A DNA stretch of 64,000 nt from Polytrichum commune (lineage: Eukaryota; Streptophyta; Polytrichopsida; Polytrichales; Polytrichaceae), in contig OX485807.1 in NCBI GenBank assembly GCA_950295325.1, forward strand, positions 51,882,796 to 51,946,795, written 5' to 3'. This document shows, one piece after another, positions 24,520-37,400 of this stretch. Position 1 is the stretch's first letter. Every line of letters starts with the position of its first letter. The translations under genes were made by a program, and so were the position numbers. Below the pieces are notes generated by a model, which was not told the DNA's origin, did not search any database, and saw nothing but the letters and a program-made list of their open reading frames with translations.

Positions 24520-25840
24520 CTATTGTCATAAATCCAAAATCAACTTAACTTGTTATCATGAACTAACTTAATATAATAATGAAGTTAGCTTAGTATTTGT
24601 TCTTTAATTCAATACATTGATATCAAAAAAATTATAATAAATTTGATATAAATTATTTGTTATATTATTATAATAAAAAATCTTGTTATAATGAACTTGT
24701 ATTATTACATTGGCATTTGGAAGAGAAAAAAAAATATTATGTAATGGAATAATGAGACCGAAACCAATACCTCAAAACATTTGGAATTGAATTCCCCATG
24801 ATCGGAAAATCCTAAGGAGGGTTCTTTAGGACCCTTAGATAATAGTCTTTTGGCACACGCAATTATCATCTCCCTTGTTCAAACTTGGGAGAGATATCTT
24901 ATAACCTTTAGGTAGTTGTCACCATAAATAAAGAGTCTATCATAAACAAGGTGTGGTGTGGAAGACGCATCCGCAACTGTTTGTATATATTATCAACCCT
25001 GAACCCAAAACAACGCAATGATAAATGCACAATGTCGGAGTCAACAATCATTCAATGAAATGGATTTTTTTATATGAAATTTAGTGGAGCAACTAAAATT
25101 TTTGCAACGAAAGAGATCTTATATGGACTAGATGATGGGGTTACATTTGAATTAGAGTAGTAGTTAGTTTGATGTCGGCCCGCTTGTTGTGCATAACTCG
25201 GAAATCAACATATGGATGCTCCAGCACAACCGTACTGTCTGGAGTGAAGTCATGGCGTCTGTCATCGCGTAGCCATCGTTCCAAATACCTCTTCACGTGA
25301 TATGGGAGTTGTGTGGTGGCATCAATATTTGAACCGTCTGTTGGAAAGACATCCATAAGAGCTCCACAGGTCTCCAACTTGTTATGTGGGCCTCTAAAAG
25401 ATGACCCCGGCTCGAAAGGCTTTAGTGTAGAAGGCTTCACTACAAGATGGTCGTTACCACCATTGGGAAAGAGGTTTGGACAATCCGATTCGTCCAAAGG
25501 GATCATGAGTATATAAGATGGTGGACGAACATATATAATGGCAACAGAGGTAGGCGTAGGTCCAAAAATGGGCAAGAGGTCCTATTTGATTGGTGGAGGA
25601 CATGTTTGGAAAAGGGAGTATTGCACACGATGGTGGGTGGCATCATTTCAAAGATTGTTAAGGGATCCTGCATGAATTGCAAGGGATCATTAAAGACCGC
25701 AAGAGAATAAAGAAAAATTTATATGAAATATAAAGATAGTATAAGGTGAAACATTCACTACATTGAGTATATGAGTACACAACATCTTGCTATACTCCCT
25801 ACATAAAGTGTGTTAACTACATATTTAATGTCAATACTTT
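24520..25840. other. AT-rich spacer with one unrecognised open reading frame
   Basis: Minus-strand ORF 25575-25141 (144 residues, ending TTTLIQM) contains proline/aspartate-rich plant-like sequence (DESDCPNLFPNGGND, YHVKRYLERWLRDDRRHDFT). I recognise no family. It may be a fragment of a transposable element or a decayed gene. The rest is AT-rich with no feature. Confidence 0.3.
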
Positions 25841-25989
25841 ATTTAAAAACATAGGCTCATGATTCTAGGAATTACTTCGTAGTCGCCAACTAAGTTCTTT
25901 ATGGTGTGTCGTCTCCGACTTAAAATCGAATGTCTAGGTGGAGATTCAGTGACTTGTAAAGCAACAAATAACAATTCAGTGATCAAAGA

Positions 25990-26379
25990 AGAAAAGAAAA
26001 CAAATGAGCACAAAGGGGACCCCATAGTGACACCCGGGACTTGTGTTGTCATCGGTGAGAGGGCCCAAATGATCCTAGTGTGGATGAGGGCCCTGGGCGT
26101 TGGGAACGTCTCCCACCCACAAAGACTAGGAATCATGAGATAAGGCCATGAGCATTGGGTAGCTTATGATGTCTGAATTATAGAATGCTCAAGAACTCCC
26201 CAATCAAAGGTGTAAGCTAGGAGATATGGCAATTTGAATGGGGCGCTCCCTACGGACAGCGCCCAACACTCCATGGGGCGTTGTATTGGGACAACAGTGA
26301 CCTAGGACTGGCGCCTAAGACTATTGATGTTAGGACAATCATAACTCCCGCAATAATTGCTTGAATGGGACAAGTAAGG
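25990..26379. repeat. Partial copy of the TGTCRCAACCC-family element
   Basis: Matches the interior of 26380-27387 in the same orientation (GGATGAGGGCCCTGGGCGTT, GCTAGGAGATATGGCAATTT). A further partial copy in opposite orientation lies just beyond the element, at 27388-27640, giving the cluster an overall palindromic layout. Confidence 0.65.
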
Positions 26380-27387
26380 TGTCGCAACCCTTGTTAGCTT
26401 CCTTAACATTCTTGCCAATTTTTGTTTCTAGCAAAGGTTACTAGCGGTAACCCTTCGCATTCCGCCATGCTAATGGTTAGCTCATCCTACCCCGGACCTT
26501 ATAGTTCATAAGAGGGGAACCAACCCTCCTACTTTGCTTTCGGGACTCACCCCTTAATCGGTAACCAATTCCTAGATGTGGATGAGGGCCCCAGGCGTTG
26601 AGAATGCCTCTCACCCATGGAGACTAGGAGTCATGAGGGTAAGGCCATGAGTTATGAGTAGCTTATGGCGGCGGAATTCTAGAATGCTAAGGAACACCTC
26701 AATCGGAGGTGTGAGCTAGGAGATATGGCAATTTGAGTGGGGCGCTGTCCCGGGACAGCAGTGACCTGGGAGTGGCGCCCGGGACTGCCTAGGTTTGAAC
26801 AGCCATAACTTCCTCAATACTTGCCCGAATGGGGCAAGTGAGGGATCCATCGGCATCTACGCAAAGAATAGATGATGATAGAGTGTTTCTTGATAGCATC
26901 AAACATCATATGTAGAAGTTATGGTGGTCTGAAGCTGCAGGGGGGTTCTAGCCCCAGCAGCTATGGGAAAATGTCTACTTGGCCCCAACCCTTGTAGACA
27001 AGACAAAAGGATACTTGACGGTGGGGTAGGGGCCCTGCCCAAAGTCCTAGAGGCTTATAAGGGTGAGGCGGCTTAGCCGACCGACCCCCCGGAGCATATT
27101 TGGCAATTTGCTCCAGGTAGTTGTAGTGTTGTTTTGGCAACACAATGATCAACTCAAGAGTGGACTTCCATGGATGGAAGTCCACCTTAGCCATTGGCTA
27201 CCTACTAAGGGGAGAGTCCCGAATGCATGTGTAGGAGGGTTTGGTGACCAAGCTATGAGCTTGAAGGTCCGCGGTATTGGGAGCTAACCATGCATGTGCG
27301 TGGGATGTGTAGGTTAGCGCTCGTGGCACTGGCTAGGGTTGGGAGGCGGTCAAGCTAAGTTAAGGAAAACTAGCAAAGGTTGCGATA
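26380..27387. mobile_element. TIR repeat element (TGTCRCAACCC family), ~1.0 kb
   Basis: Left end TGTCGCAACCCTTGTTAG; right end, inverted, TATCGCAACCTTTGCTAG. The inverted similarity extends about 200 bp (CTTTCGGGACTCACCCCTTA against CATTCGGGACTCTCCCCTTA). Flanks CAAGTAAGG and CAAATAATC could be a decayed 9-bp duplication. It is the reverse of 22091-24513 without the LTR. Confidence 0.7.
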
Positions 27388-27640
27388 CAAATAATCGTTT
27401 TCCCTTAGCCGTTGGGGCTAAAGCCCCCTCGCAGCTTCAAACCTCCATAATTGCATTGTTTAATCTCCAATTCTATAAACAATCAGTCCATTGATGTTTG
27501 CTCTTTGTGTAGATGCCAATAGACTCTCTACTTGCCCCATTCATGCAATTATTGCAAGAATTATGGTTGTCCCAAGATCAGCAGTCTTGGGTGCCACATG
27601 TTTCCAGGACAGTACCCATCCAAATCTAGAACTCACAAGC
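27388..27640. repeat. Partial inverted copy of the TGTCRCAACCC-family element
   Basis: GGGGCTAAAGCCCCCTCGCA and the CTTGCCCCATTCATGCAATT stretch match the family interior in the orientation of 23697-24513, opposite to 25990-26379. Confidence 0.6.
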
Positions 27641-28196
27641 ATACACACCCTCTTTAAAAGTGTAAGTTGTCTTCGCACATGTGAACTAAGAGAGCCAAAA
27701 GGCTCTAGGACAATCCTTATATACTTCAAAACAACTACGTACTAAGTTTGTCACCTTGTTAGGTTGTCACCCCGACAAAACATCATAACTAGCTGTCATG
27801 CCGCGTTTTTGCCCTCTATCCAATTCATAACTAGTTGGCACAATGACATCATTAAAAAAAATTAAAATTTTCTTTTAAAAAAAAAACTAGTAAAAGACTC
27901 ACAATGCCATTTTAATAACTTTGGACCTACAAGTCATTTTCTAACCAACTAAGTTACTAAGACTAAATAATTACTACTACCGAATAAACTGTCCAATAGT
28001 AAAATAATAAGAAACCAACTAGTGGATGATCTAACAACTAATTATATTAAGAACATATTTGACGTCAAATAGTAAATTGGCATTTTTTTGCCCTTTCAAC
28101 AAATTGTGACCAACCAATCAATTTTTTACGGGTTGGCTTACTAAGGATACTCATGTTCTTAAAACACAATGCTAAATTCTACCTTAACATGGGGAG

Positions 28197-29078
28197 GTGG
28201 TTTTTCCCACATGGGACCTTTTTCGTGCAAAACCTCGAGATATGGCTAAATTGGAAGATGTTGTAGGTTTGCAAGGGTTTATTGACTACTCACAATCAAT
28301 ATGCAACCACGACATGACCAAAGCATATAAAGGCTCACACGAACATCTTGTACAATCTTGGACTAGGATGAAGGAGGCATTAAATGCACCCCTTACAGAT
28401 GTATACACTGCAGGATTGCCACTAAAAGAGGGATTATGGCCGTGTAGTAGAATCAAAGTACACAAACATCCTTTCTTGCATACTGGCAAACTTCGTGAGG
28501 AATACCAACTTGACAACTAATGTGGGGCCCTCAAACCTTTGTCGTGCACCTACTTTCTGCATCGCCAAGAATGTGCATGAGGGACATTTCCTCATGAATA
28601 AGATATTGATAGACCCATCTGGATGTGTCATGCATTGTGGCCACCTAACTTGAACGTCACTGGGGAGTATCCCCATCAAATTCTTGTACAATGGTTAACT
28701 CCCACTTCAATTGCTAGACACAAAACAAAGAATTGCAACGGTTGGGACTTAAACACCAACTTCAAGTGGAAACGTGATTTGAAATACTTCATTCCCAACT
28801 GGCAACCAATCGGTTGCATCTTGGCAACTTGGCCTCTACCCGAAGATGAAGGTTTTGAGCCCCTTAAGATTATTATTTCACTAGAGCAGATCGAATTTGC
28901 TCAAGATAACCTTCGCCGTTGTTATGCCCAAGAGCATGGACAGAGAGTGATTGAGGAGGACATTGGTATCGCGAGTGCGCGACGAGGAAGTCATGGCCGT
29001 GCAACTGGTGGACGTTTGGCTTGTGATGTGGAGGTCACCTTCAACCATCCAGCCTCAGACGGTGTAACCCGCTGCTGA
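28197..29078 (+). pseudogene. Unrecognised coding remnant in two open stretches
   Basis: Plus-strand stretches at 28197-28520 (107 residues) and 28623-29078 (151 residues) have coding-like composition (MAKLEDVVGLQGFIDYSQS; KRDLKYFIPNWQPIGCILAT; a C-terminal basic RRGSHGRATGGR). They look like parts of one former coding region, now interrupted. No conserved domain is recognised. An origin in a mobile element is as likely as a host gene. Confidence 0.35.
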
Positions 29079-29079
29079 A

Positions 29080-30570
29080 CCGGTTTACATGGAAGTTACT
29101 CCCACCAAAATTAGATCTTCTCTTCTCTAAGTCTCGTGAAGGTGTTTGCATTCTTCTGTATCTCAATTCCGTAACATGCAGTTCCAATATCTTTATAAAC
29201 TCTCTAAGAGTAGTTGGTCTAAGATTACAAGTTTATGTTTCCCTGAATCTAATGTCAAGGTTTGGTGTTCCTAAACCTTTAAATAGATTTAGTAACACAA
29301 TACTTTTCTTAATCAAGAATATTGTGTTCAAGACCCTTTTATAAATCCCTAGGGATCAAGTGTCCAAGTTGTCAAGTTTATGTTCCCCGAAAGTGTCTTT
29401 AACGAGAACACTTCTACAATATCTCTCAGTATGTAGTTCCTTTTAAATAATCTCTTAAATGGATAGGTACCTTAGACCTTAAGTTAATGTTTCTCAAACG
29501 TGTAATGTCAAGGTTAAGTGTTTCCCCGAGAGAAACATCCTCATACCATATCTTTCATGGTTGAATTCATCTAAAACATATTTCAAGTTTATAACTCTCG
29601 TAATTTGAAACCATCTAAATTCTCCTACCCACAATATCTTTCATGTTTTGAATTTATATCCTATCGATTTATAATCTTATATAGGATACTTATTCATTCC
29701 TTTAGATTCCAATGCAATAATCTCTATTCCGTTCAAGTCTTCAAACACGTTGCCTAAATACCTTCATAAGGTAGCATACTCCCTCGCTAAGTCAAAACAA
29801 CCTAGCGCGTGGAAGATACTTTGGCATAATTAAAAATCCCTTTTACATTCCGTAATTTATAAGTGTATGCTCTCGAGCCAAATCTCTAAGGCTTGGCACA
29901 TAATTGCTACTCCTTAGAAGATTCCAAATATTTGACTAAGGCCGGCTAAATCCCCAGAATATTCTCTTAGGCCGCCAAAATCCCTAAGTGCTAAGGTAGG
30001 GGATTTTGATGACGAGGCCACATCTCGGCCACCTTTGGTTCCAATCCTTTGCTTGCTTTATGATTTGATTAGTCTTATCAAGTCCTCTCAAGCAAACTAA
30101 TCTCGGTGCCTCAAATCCAATGGCGTGAAAGGTAATGATGTGAACTTATGCTAAGGTGTCAAGCTTCGGCTTGAGGCATCATCACCTTTTCCATCAATGA
30201 GCACTACCTAGGTGATTTGGTTTTCTTAGCTTAGATCCTCTTGCCTCAACCTCTTGCCAAGTACGAATAATGTTTAGGTGTGTAGTATCCTTTTTAAGCT
30301 CAAGTGTTGCTACATTCATTCTCAATCATTTCCAATCATATTTCATATAAGATAATTTTCTTAATTGTTTTCTTAGGTGAATATGGTGTTCACTTTCCTA
30401 AGGTCTTTTGAAAATCCCGCATACTCCAAATTTCTCCGTTATGCGGCCTCCTCCATAATTTTGATTTATTTACTAAGTCTTCAACTCCTTGCACGGATTC
30501 TCAATATCGCACGTTGCGTGATAACACTTTGTGAGCTCGCTCCGCTAACCGTGGTGAATGTCTTGCTCTC
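29080..30570. other. Intergenic sequence with diffuse internal repeats
   Basis: Related stretches such as TCTAATGTCAAGG(T)TTGGTGTT, TTTATGTTCCCCGAAAGTGT and AAGTGTTTCCCCGAGAGAAA recur, suggesting old tandem duplication. No gene recognised. Confidence 0.4.
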
Positions 30571-30787
30571 GCGAATGCGCCGCGGGTACGTTAAAAATCT
30601 TCCAACGTACCAAGTTTGCTCCGCCAATCCAATTGGAATTACTAAGGCACCGCGGGTGCCTATATGTAATTCCAATGCACCGTGGGTGCCTATGGAATTC
30701 CTAATGCGCCTCGGGCGCCTATGAATTTCCTAATCCACCTCGGGTGCCTATGAATTTCCTAATGCACCTCGGGTGCCTATTGCGAAC
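30571..30787. repeat. Minisatellite, ~29-bp units with palindromic core
   Basis: About five clear units from 30637 (consensus around AATTTCCTAATGCACCTCGGG then TGCCTATGA) plus a weaker one near 30571. Each unit holds an interrupted palindrome GCACC(G/T)CGGGTGC. Confidence 0.75.
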
Positions 30788-30875
30788 TCAAGACTCAAGA
30801 CTCGGGAGCTCGGACACTCATGTAAAGTCTTCTTATGCGAATGAAGTGTATTAGGGCCCTCAAGTGGCCTCCTTA

Positions 30876-31286
30876 CACGGGGGGGGATCACTCCATTGTC
30901 AAGTTGAACACCACGTGCGACCAAAAAAAATCTTCTTTTGGTAAGTTGCACCACCAAAATGAGTCAAAATTTTATCAAATGTTTTTCATGAGTGGATATA
31001 CACAATACCTATGACATAGTTAAAAGTGGTAACTAAATTTGATGATTTGTTTTTTTCATAAAACATGCCGTTTCTAACTAGAATGACACAGAATTGAACT
31101 AAAACAATTACTAAAAAAACAAAGATGACTAAAAATTTCAAAAAAATATACAAAAGATACTATCAATGGTTATGTATATGTAGAAAAAATATCATAAATT
31201 TTAAAATTATATATGGCATGTAATATAGGGGTAGCAAACTTTGTCCGCACGTGGTGTCAACTTGACAATGAAGTGACCTCCCCGTG
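30876..31286. mobile_element. MITE with CACGGGG ends and perfect 8-bp duplication
   Basis: 411 bp. Terminal inverted repeat of about 40 bp (CACGGGG..., ATTGTCAAGTTGA, CCACGTGCG) and duplication CCTCCTTA at 30868-30875 and 31287-31294. CA...TG ends and the 8-bp duplication fit the hAT superfamily. The whole sequence recurs inverted at 60437-60845. Confidence 0.9.
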
Positions 31287-32711
31287 CCTCCTTATATAGT
31301 CTCACAAATCTACGTTTTCCTAGGATTTTTGTAAATGTTAGCTCGGCTAAATCTAGCACTGTATCTAATAATAGCCTGATTAAAAGTCTTTAACTCATAG
31401 AGATTAAATTTAAATAGTTTGAAATGTACTTCCTACCTACATGTGCTACGGTTGGATTCTCATCCATCCACCCCTAATTAAACATGTGCTCCTACACGGA
31501 ATTATGTTCATGCCTTTTCATTTCTCAAACTGGGCCCTTTTTACATTCATTTCCAGTTACTATTTCGGCCTTGTGGACTGGGCCCTATTCCCGGCCATAA
31601 CTAGTTCGTTTGGTCCTACTAGTAACCTAGCCTAGCTCGGACTAGTTCGTCCTTATAAAGGACCCGGCAGTCTGCATTCGTTCGATAACCGGCTCTCGCC
31701 TCCCGATACCCGGCCAGCCCGTCTTCCTCTGTTGGCCGGTCTTGCCAGCTCGTCTTCTTTCGCCGGTCGGTCCGCCAGCTCATCCTCCTTCGTCGGTCGG
31801 TCCGCCAGCTCGTCCTCCTCACCCTGGCCAGCTCGGCCTCGCTACCATTTCGCTCGTTGCAGCTTCCTAACGGCCCCGTTCTGACTTTGCTCTTCGCAGC
31901 TCCAAACTCTCTTTTCCTGTCTCTGCCTTCTCACCTTCCCTGTTGCTGTGACGATCACTTGGTGACACTACATGTGACTACGCTCAATGTCATAATGTGA
32001 ATAAGTTTTCCCTTGAAAAACTGACTAATGTTGACAAATACTATGATACCGGCAATTAGTGGACGTGACACTTTGAGACCACTAGACGTCTAGTTCAAGC
32101 CCTTTGCGAATAGTGGACGTGACACTAAATACCATAAATGGTGTACCATTTTAGTGTTTGACCAATAAACATACGAGGGTTCACCAGCGGATAGTTAGCT
32201 CCTGCACCACTGAAAACAATGCGCAACATTTCAAAAAATAAAATAAAATTTCAACGAAACCCCAACCATGTTTATCACGTTTGAGAGTTCTCTAATCCAC
32301 CAATTGGAACATCCGAAATGGCTCAGGGGTTCTTTTCATGTATTTCAGATATTGCTCATACTGGTACACATTTGGGAGCTATGTTGTTGCAAAAAGAATT
32401 CACCGAATTTCTGATCATACTTTCGTTTCAATACGAACAGCACAGATATTTAGTGTACATTATGTAACTTATATGGGCAATATGCTGATTTATCAGGATT
32501 AAGCATTAATTAAAATAGAGGCCAAAATCGATTGTTGCAAACTCAACGGTCTGGAGTCACTAGCCATTGCCAAAGGGGCAGCTAGTGGCGCACATGTGGC
32601 GACGGGCAGTAGCCATGTAGGTCAGGCAACAGCTGAGGGGCATGATACTTATTTAGACATGATAGCTTAGACATGGGCCGGGTCTTACTCTCGACGCCGA
32701 GCCCACCACAT

Positions 32712-33067
32712 GTACACTAAATAGTCCTATTAGTGTGGGTGGAAAATTAGCATGGAAATATTTAGTGTGGGTCAAAATAAGTTTCTAATGAAGGTGGAAT
32801 TAACATGGGTCCAAGATTTTGGGTCTTCCCTTAAGCTGTCATGAAGATTTCTGACCAACACATATTAGTTATAGGACAAAAGTAACACAAATTTAAAAAA
32901 TCACTCAACTTATTTTTCTAAAAAAAAAATGTGACCCACGCTAATTTTCTACTAAAAGATTTGCGTGGGTTAAAAGTTAATGTGACGCACACTAATTCTC
33001 ATTATGAGAATTAGTGTGAGATCTAGAAAATTACTTTGACCCATAGTAATAGGACTATTTAGTGTAC
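32712..33067. mobile_element. TIR MITE, 356 bp, in duplication unit B only
   Basis: Termini GTACACTAAATAGTCCTATT and its inverted partner AATAGGACTATTTAGTGTAC match over about 29 bp. The interior carries internal GTGTGGGT/ACCCACGC repeats. It is in a stretch (32630-33225) missing from unit A. If the ends are CACTAAATAG, the flanks fit a TA target. Confidence 0.75.
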
Positions 33068-34406
33068 TTACTAGCTATGTAAAGGTAGGGCCTAGGCTAG
33101 GATAGGTGCTAGGCATCCAGTTCTTCACAAAGGTCTTAAATGACTTTTTTTTCATGTCCCCCAAAATGCACTAGGGTATGGAATACACACTATTATAGAC
33201 CCATTAAAGTTTCAAGTAATGCCATAGGGACTTCCATCTAAATTGCCCAAACTCATAGGAATAGGATGTTCTTATTGAAATTAAGCGTCCCAGTGCTCAT
33301 CAAACATTCATATGGGAGTGGTCGATTTTTTTCACTATTGAGTCTATGGCGGTAAACTTCATATTCTTAGTAAGCAATCTGCAAACTTTTAACACATGCA
33401 TTCTTGGTACTCATATTTTAAGCCACACCAAACCACACACCATTCAAATATCCTTTTCCAATCAATTATAAGTACTAAGCAAATTAGGCATGCCTACCTT
33501 ACATTGTGATATGCAATTATGGCTCCAGTATGAGTGTCACCATAGTATCAAGTGTAACTTGAAACAAAGGTTAACGTGGAACAAACGTTGCTTAGTGAGT
33601 GCTTGGGGGGTTGGATTCTTCATACCACATATGAACTAACAGAAGTGTAAGGGTATTAATTGAGGCATGAGCATACATAGTATACATAAGGCAGAGGTGT
33701 TATTTTTCTCTGGTGTTGTACATTTAAAAAGGCTATTACAAATTTTGAAGTATACGTAGATGTACCAAAAAGGGGCCTAAGATTGAGAGAAAAAATCGAT
33801 AATAATTGTGTTAGTTTCATTCAATTTATGACAATGTGTCCACCAAATGTGGCATATGAAGTTGGCATATGCTCAGAATTAATGAGGCAATGCTCTAGGA
33901 TTTTGGCTTAGGGTGCAAAGGACACCATTCCCAAAGTGGCATAGAGATTGGGATTTCCTTCATAAAACAGTGCTATAACAAAATGAATGGAAGAAATTTT
34001 ACTTTGTGTTAACAACTTTGCTTCGTTCATGTAACTAAGCCTTACATCCTTAAAGCTATTAATATGCAATTGTAGATTTGACTCTGGCCAATTGACAGAG
34101 ACCTACTCACCCTTGCATCAAGTACAGAGCTATTTATTCCACACAATGTTTCTAGTTTCAAGATGATCCTAAGAAAGCAACCCAAATTAAAGCAAACTTA
34201 TATACTTAGGACTCAATTGTCATAAGTCCCCCAAAATTTAGCAAAGAAGAAGACATTCTGATGTATATTCTCAAGAGTCTGGTTCAGAAACTATGCTTCA
34301 TCTGTTGCATCCCACCTTCCTCTTCAATCTGTCTTGACAAGGAGCTGATTCGCTAAATAACGAAGATCACACATACAATATTGAGGCTCGTTTCATGCTC
34401 GTTTCA

Positions 34407-37400
34407 TTACATCTCAGTTTGAAGTAACGTTCGGTGCAGCGGAGCCATGAAAGTGTGCAGGTGGTCTTTGCCAGATGTTCTCTTACACCAACTTCCCAAG
34501 TATGATTTGTGGTACGATTTCTTGTTTTCATCGAAGGAACGTTGTTTGTACTTGGGAAGCTCCCCTTTAGCCAGCAATTCGGGAATTGGGCCAATAATAC
34601 TCTCGTCTGAAGGGCTGACGAAGGTACCTATGCTCATTCGAGGTTGTGAGCTCACAAAAGCTCGGTGTTCGATGCTTTTGTACCTGCCATTGGTTACAAC
34701 CTGGAACATTTTCAACAGTCACCTGGATGTCAAATCACCCTCCCTTAATATTATTGTAATATTTCCTTGGCCGTCACTGTGCAATTTGTCAGGTCCTTGC
34801 TAAATTAAGGGGCAAGGGTTCTAACTGGTTCCTTGTTCAAATCCGCTTACAAGATTAAACACGCAATTGTTCGAGACTATGTCCGGGGAGCAGGGCTGTT
34901 TTTTCACAAAGTTTTTACCCGTCCACGTCCCAAAACCTCGAATTGAAAGGCAAAAAAAATTGCAACCCGTCCCAAACCCGGTAATTTCAAAACCAACCCG
35001 TCCATGGAAAGGTTGAAGAAAAAACAACCCGTCCCAAAACCGGTAATTTCTAAACCAACCCGTCCATGAAAAGGTTAAAGGAAAAAACAAATCGATAAAG
35101 ATAACCTGAAAGATGTCGGCATGTGATTGGTGCACTTGCCACTTGGAAACAATAGTATCTTACTATCTTCGTTCATTTCTGCTTTTTCTATTATAATTAC
35201 CAATTTGCCAGCCTGCCATTGCCCCATTTTGTCTCTTTGTCCACATACTAGTTCAGAGAAACTGAACTAGACTCAGTCACTCAAACTCAGTCACTCAAAC
35301 TCAACCAGTTCATTTGAAACTAACTTGAATTCAAGAAGTTGGAGAGTGCCGCTGGAACAATCTCCTCCTGCAATCTTGAACTTCAACAAGTGTTTTCTCA
35401 AACTCAACCGGTTCATTTGAAACTAACTTGAATTCAAGAAGTTGAAGAGTGCCGCTGGAACAATCTTCTCCTGCAATCTTGAACTTCAACAGGTGTTTTC
35501 TCAACTTTGCATACACATGGGTGGGCAGGTCATCATTGAGGCGGACAGAGTTTGATCAATTAATGTTGGAATTTTCTATGGATCCATTAGTTGTTTGGAG
35601 AAATGCTTGTTTGGAGAAACATGAAGGATAGGAGAATTCATCCACTTCTTTGAAGGGTAAGTAGCTCTTTATTTTTAAACTTTTTAACATGTTTATATAT
35701 ACTAATTCTTATTCAATTACTAAGTTTACCTTCAATTATAATCTTTGACATTATGTTAAAAAGATTCTAAATTTTGTGGTTGATGAGTTAATGTATGCAG
35801 GTGAATCAAGCACTTCAAGATTGATAGTTTGATTGGGTATTAGTGGTTTGATTGCATTATGCTTATATTCACATGTCATATATGACATAACGTAATTGAT
35901 ATTTGTACCAATTTTTTTAATTAAAAAATGTTATTTTTAGAACCCGTCCAAAGTGAATTTGACACGTCCCAAAACCGGTTCATTTTCTAAGAACCCGTCC
36001 ACTAGAAATGTTTTTTTTTTATGAACATGTCCCTAGACATGTTAGGGACCTTGTGAAAAAACACCCCTGCCGGGGAGAACCAGCGGTTAGGTACAGATGA
36101 AACGGTTGAAGTTCGAGACTTCAGGAGAATTACCAATCAATTTAGAGGAATCTATAATCTTCTAAAAAAATACCAAGGAATGACAAATAATGTTGGGTTA
36201 ACATTTGGTGTTGGTGACACTACAACTGTGCCATTTGCAATTACTAATGAATCACATAGAATAGTTAACAATCTGTGAGCATGTGGTCCAATCACTTTTA
36301 GACACGGCATTTTGGTGTCCGTTCCTAGAAACAAACCTAAGCACATGCCAACTCAAATATAGGTGACCAACCAAGATGAAGTAATTGGATTGGGCTTGTT
36401 TACCTCAATGGATAAAGTACTTGAAATCAGCATCTATTGAATTCATTTTTTCAACAGATTTGTTCTTCTCAAAGAGCATGTAACCACAATTCCACCGGAT
36501 TAATTTTTTTTTTTTAAAAACCCACGTCACATTCAGTTTCAAGTAGATGATTACCTCAATTTGGTCCCCCAAGTTCACAACAAACACACCCTCCATGGGT
36601 TTCACAGTTATCCATTCTCCATCTTTCAACACTTGTAGCCCCGGGTTTCCGTCTTGCAAAAGAAGTGTAACTGAACCAAGGTCCGAATGCTTCACCAAAC
36701 CCATCGCGAGATCCGGCTGCGGACAAGAAGGATAATAATTTGCCTGAAGATTTTGGACACCACCGAGGTATTCATTCATGTAGAAGGGTTGCAATCCCAA
36801 ACTCTCTGAAATCAACTCCAATATTTTCCTGGCAAGCTTATTTTGCTCCTCACTATACCGCTCAGCAACTTCTCTGCAAGAAATAGGAGTTCTCATCATT
36901 GGACTTGATCCTCTGAAAATTGCTAGAATAAAAATATCTCTTTGAAGTGTCGGGTAATCACAACACTATCCCCCCAAAAAAATAAAATAATATTAATTAA
37001 TTAATTAAAAAAAATGCCACGACTCTCATTATGTTAGAAAATGCAAAAAAATAAATAAATGAAAACAAAAGAACATTTTTCCATTGCAAGGACAAAATAC
37101 AACAGTGAGAAGAGCCCATGACCCGGTATCGTGCCCGGGAGGCTCCCATCAGAAGAAAACATGAACATCGCTTACCTAACTTACCTAATTTCAAGTAATT
37201 GAATCACCACGAAATCAACAATCCCCCAACTACCTGGCAACTTAGCAACCCGTGTCGTTTAGCAATTAAATGCCTTCAATTGGTGGGCGTTCAATTTTTC
37301 CATTTTGATGTATCCCCACTACGCTCACATAATACTTAATCTATGAGCTCTCCAAAAGTTTGTCAAAGTGCTCAAGATACCAATCTTTGCTAGTACCCAA

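Larger units (their letters stand above)
34877..36155. mobile_element. Truncated hAT-type MITE, split by a larger hAT element
   Basis: The start CTATGTCCGGGGAG (34877-34890) continues at 36078 with the family's interior (AGCGGTTAGGTACAGATGAA) and breaks off near 36155. It is interrupted by the 1179-bp element at 34891-36069. It lies in intron 2 of copy 3 and is absent from copy 2. Confidence 0.75.
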
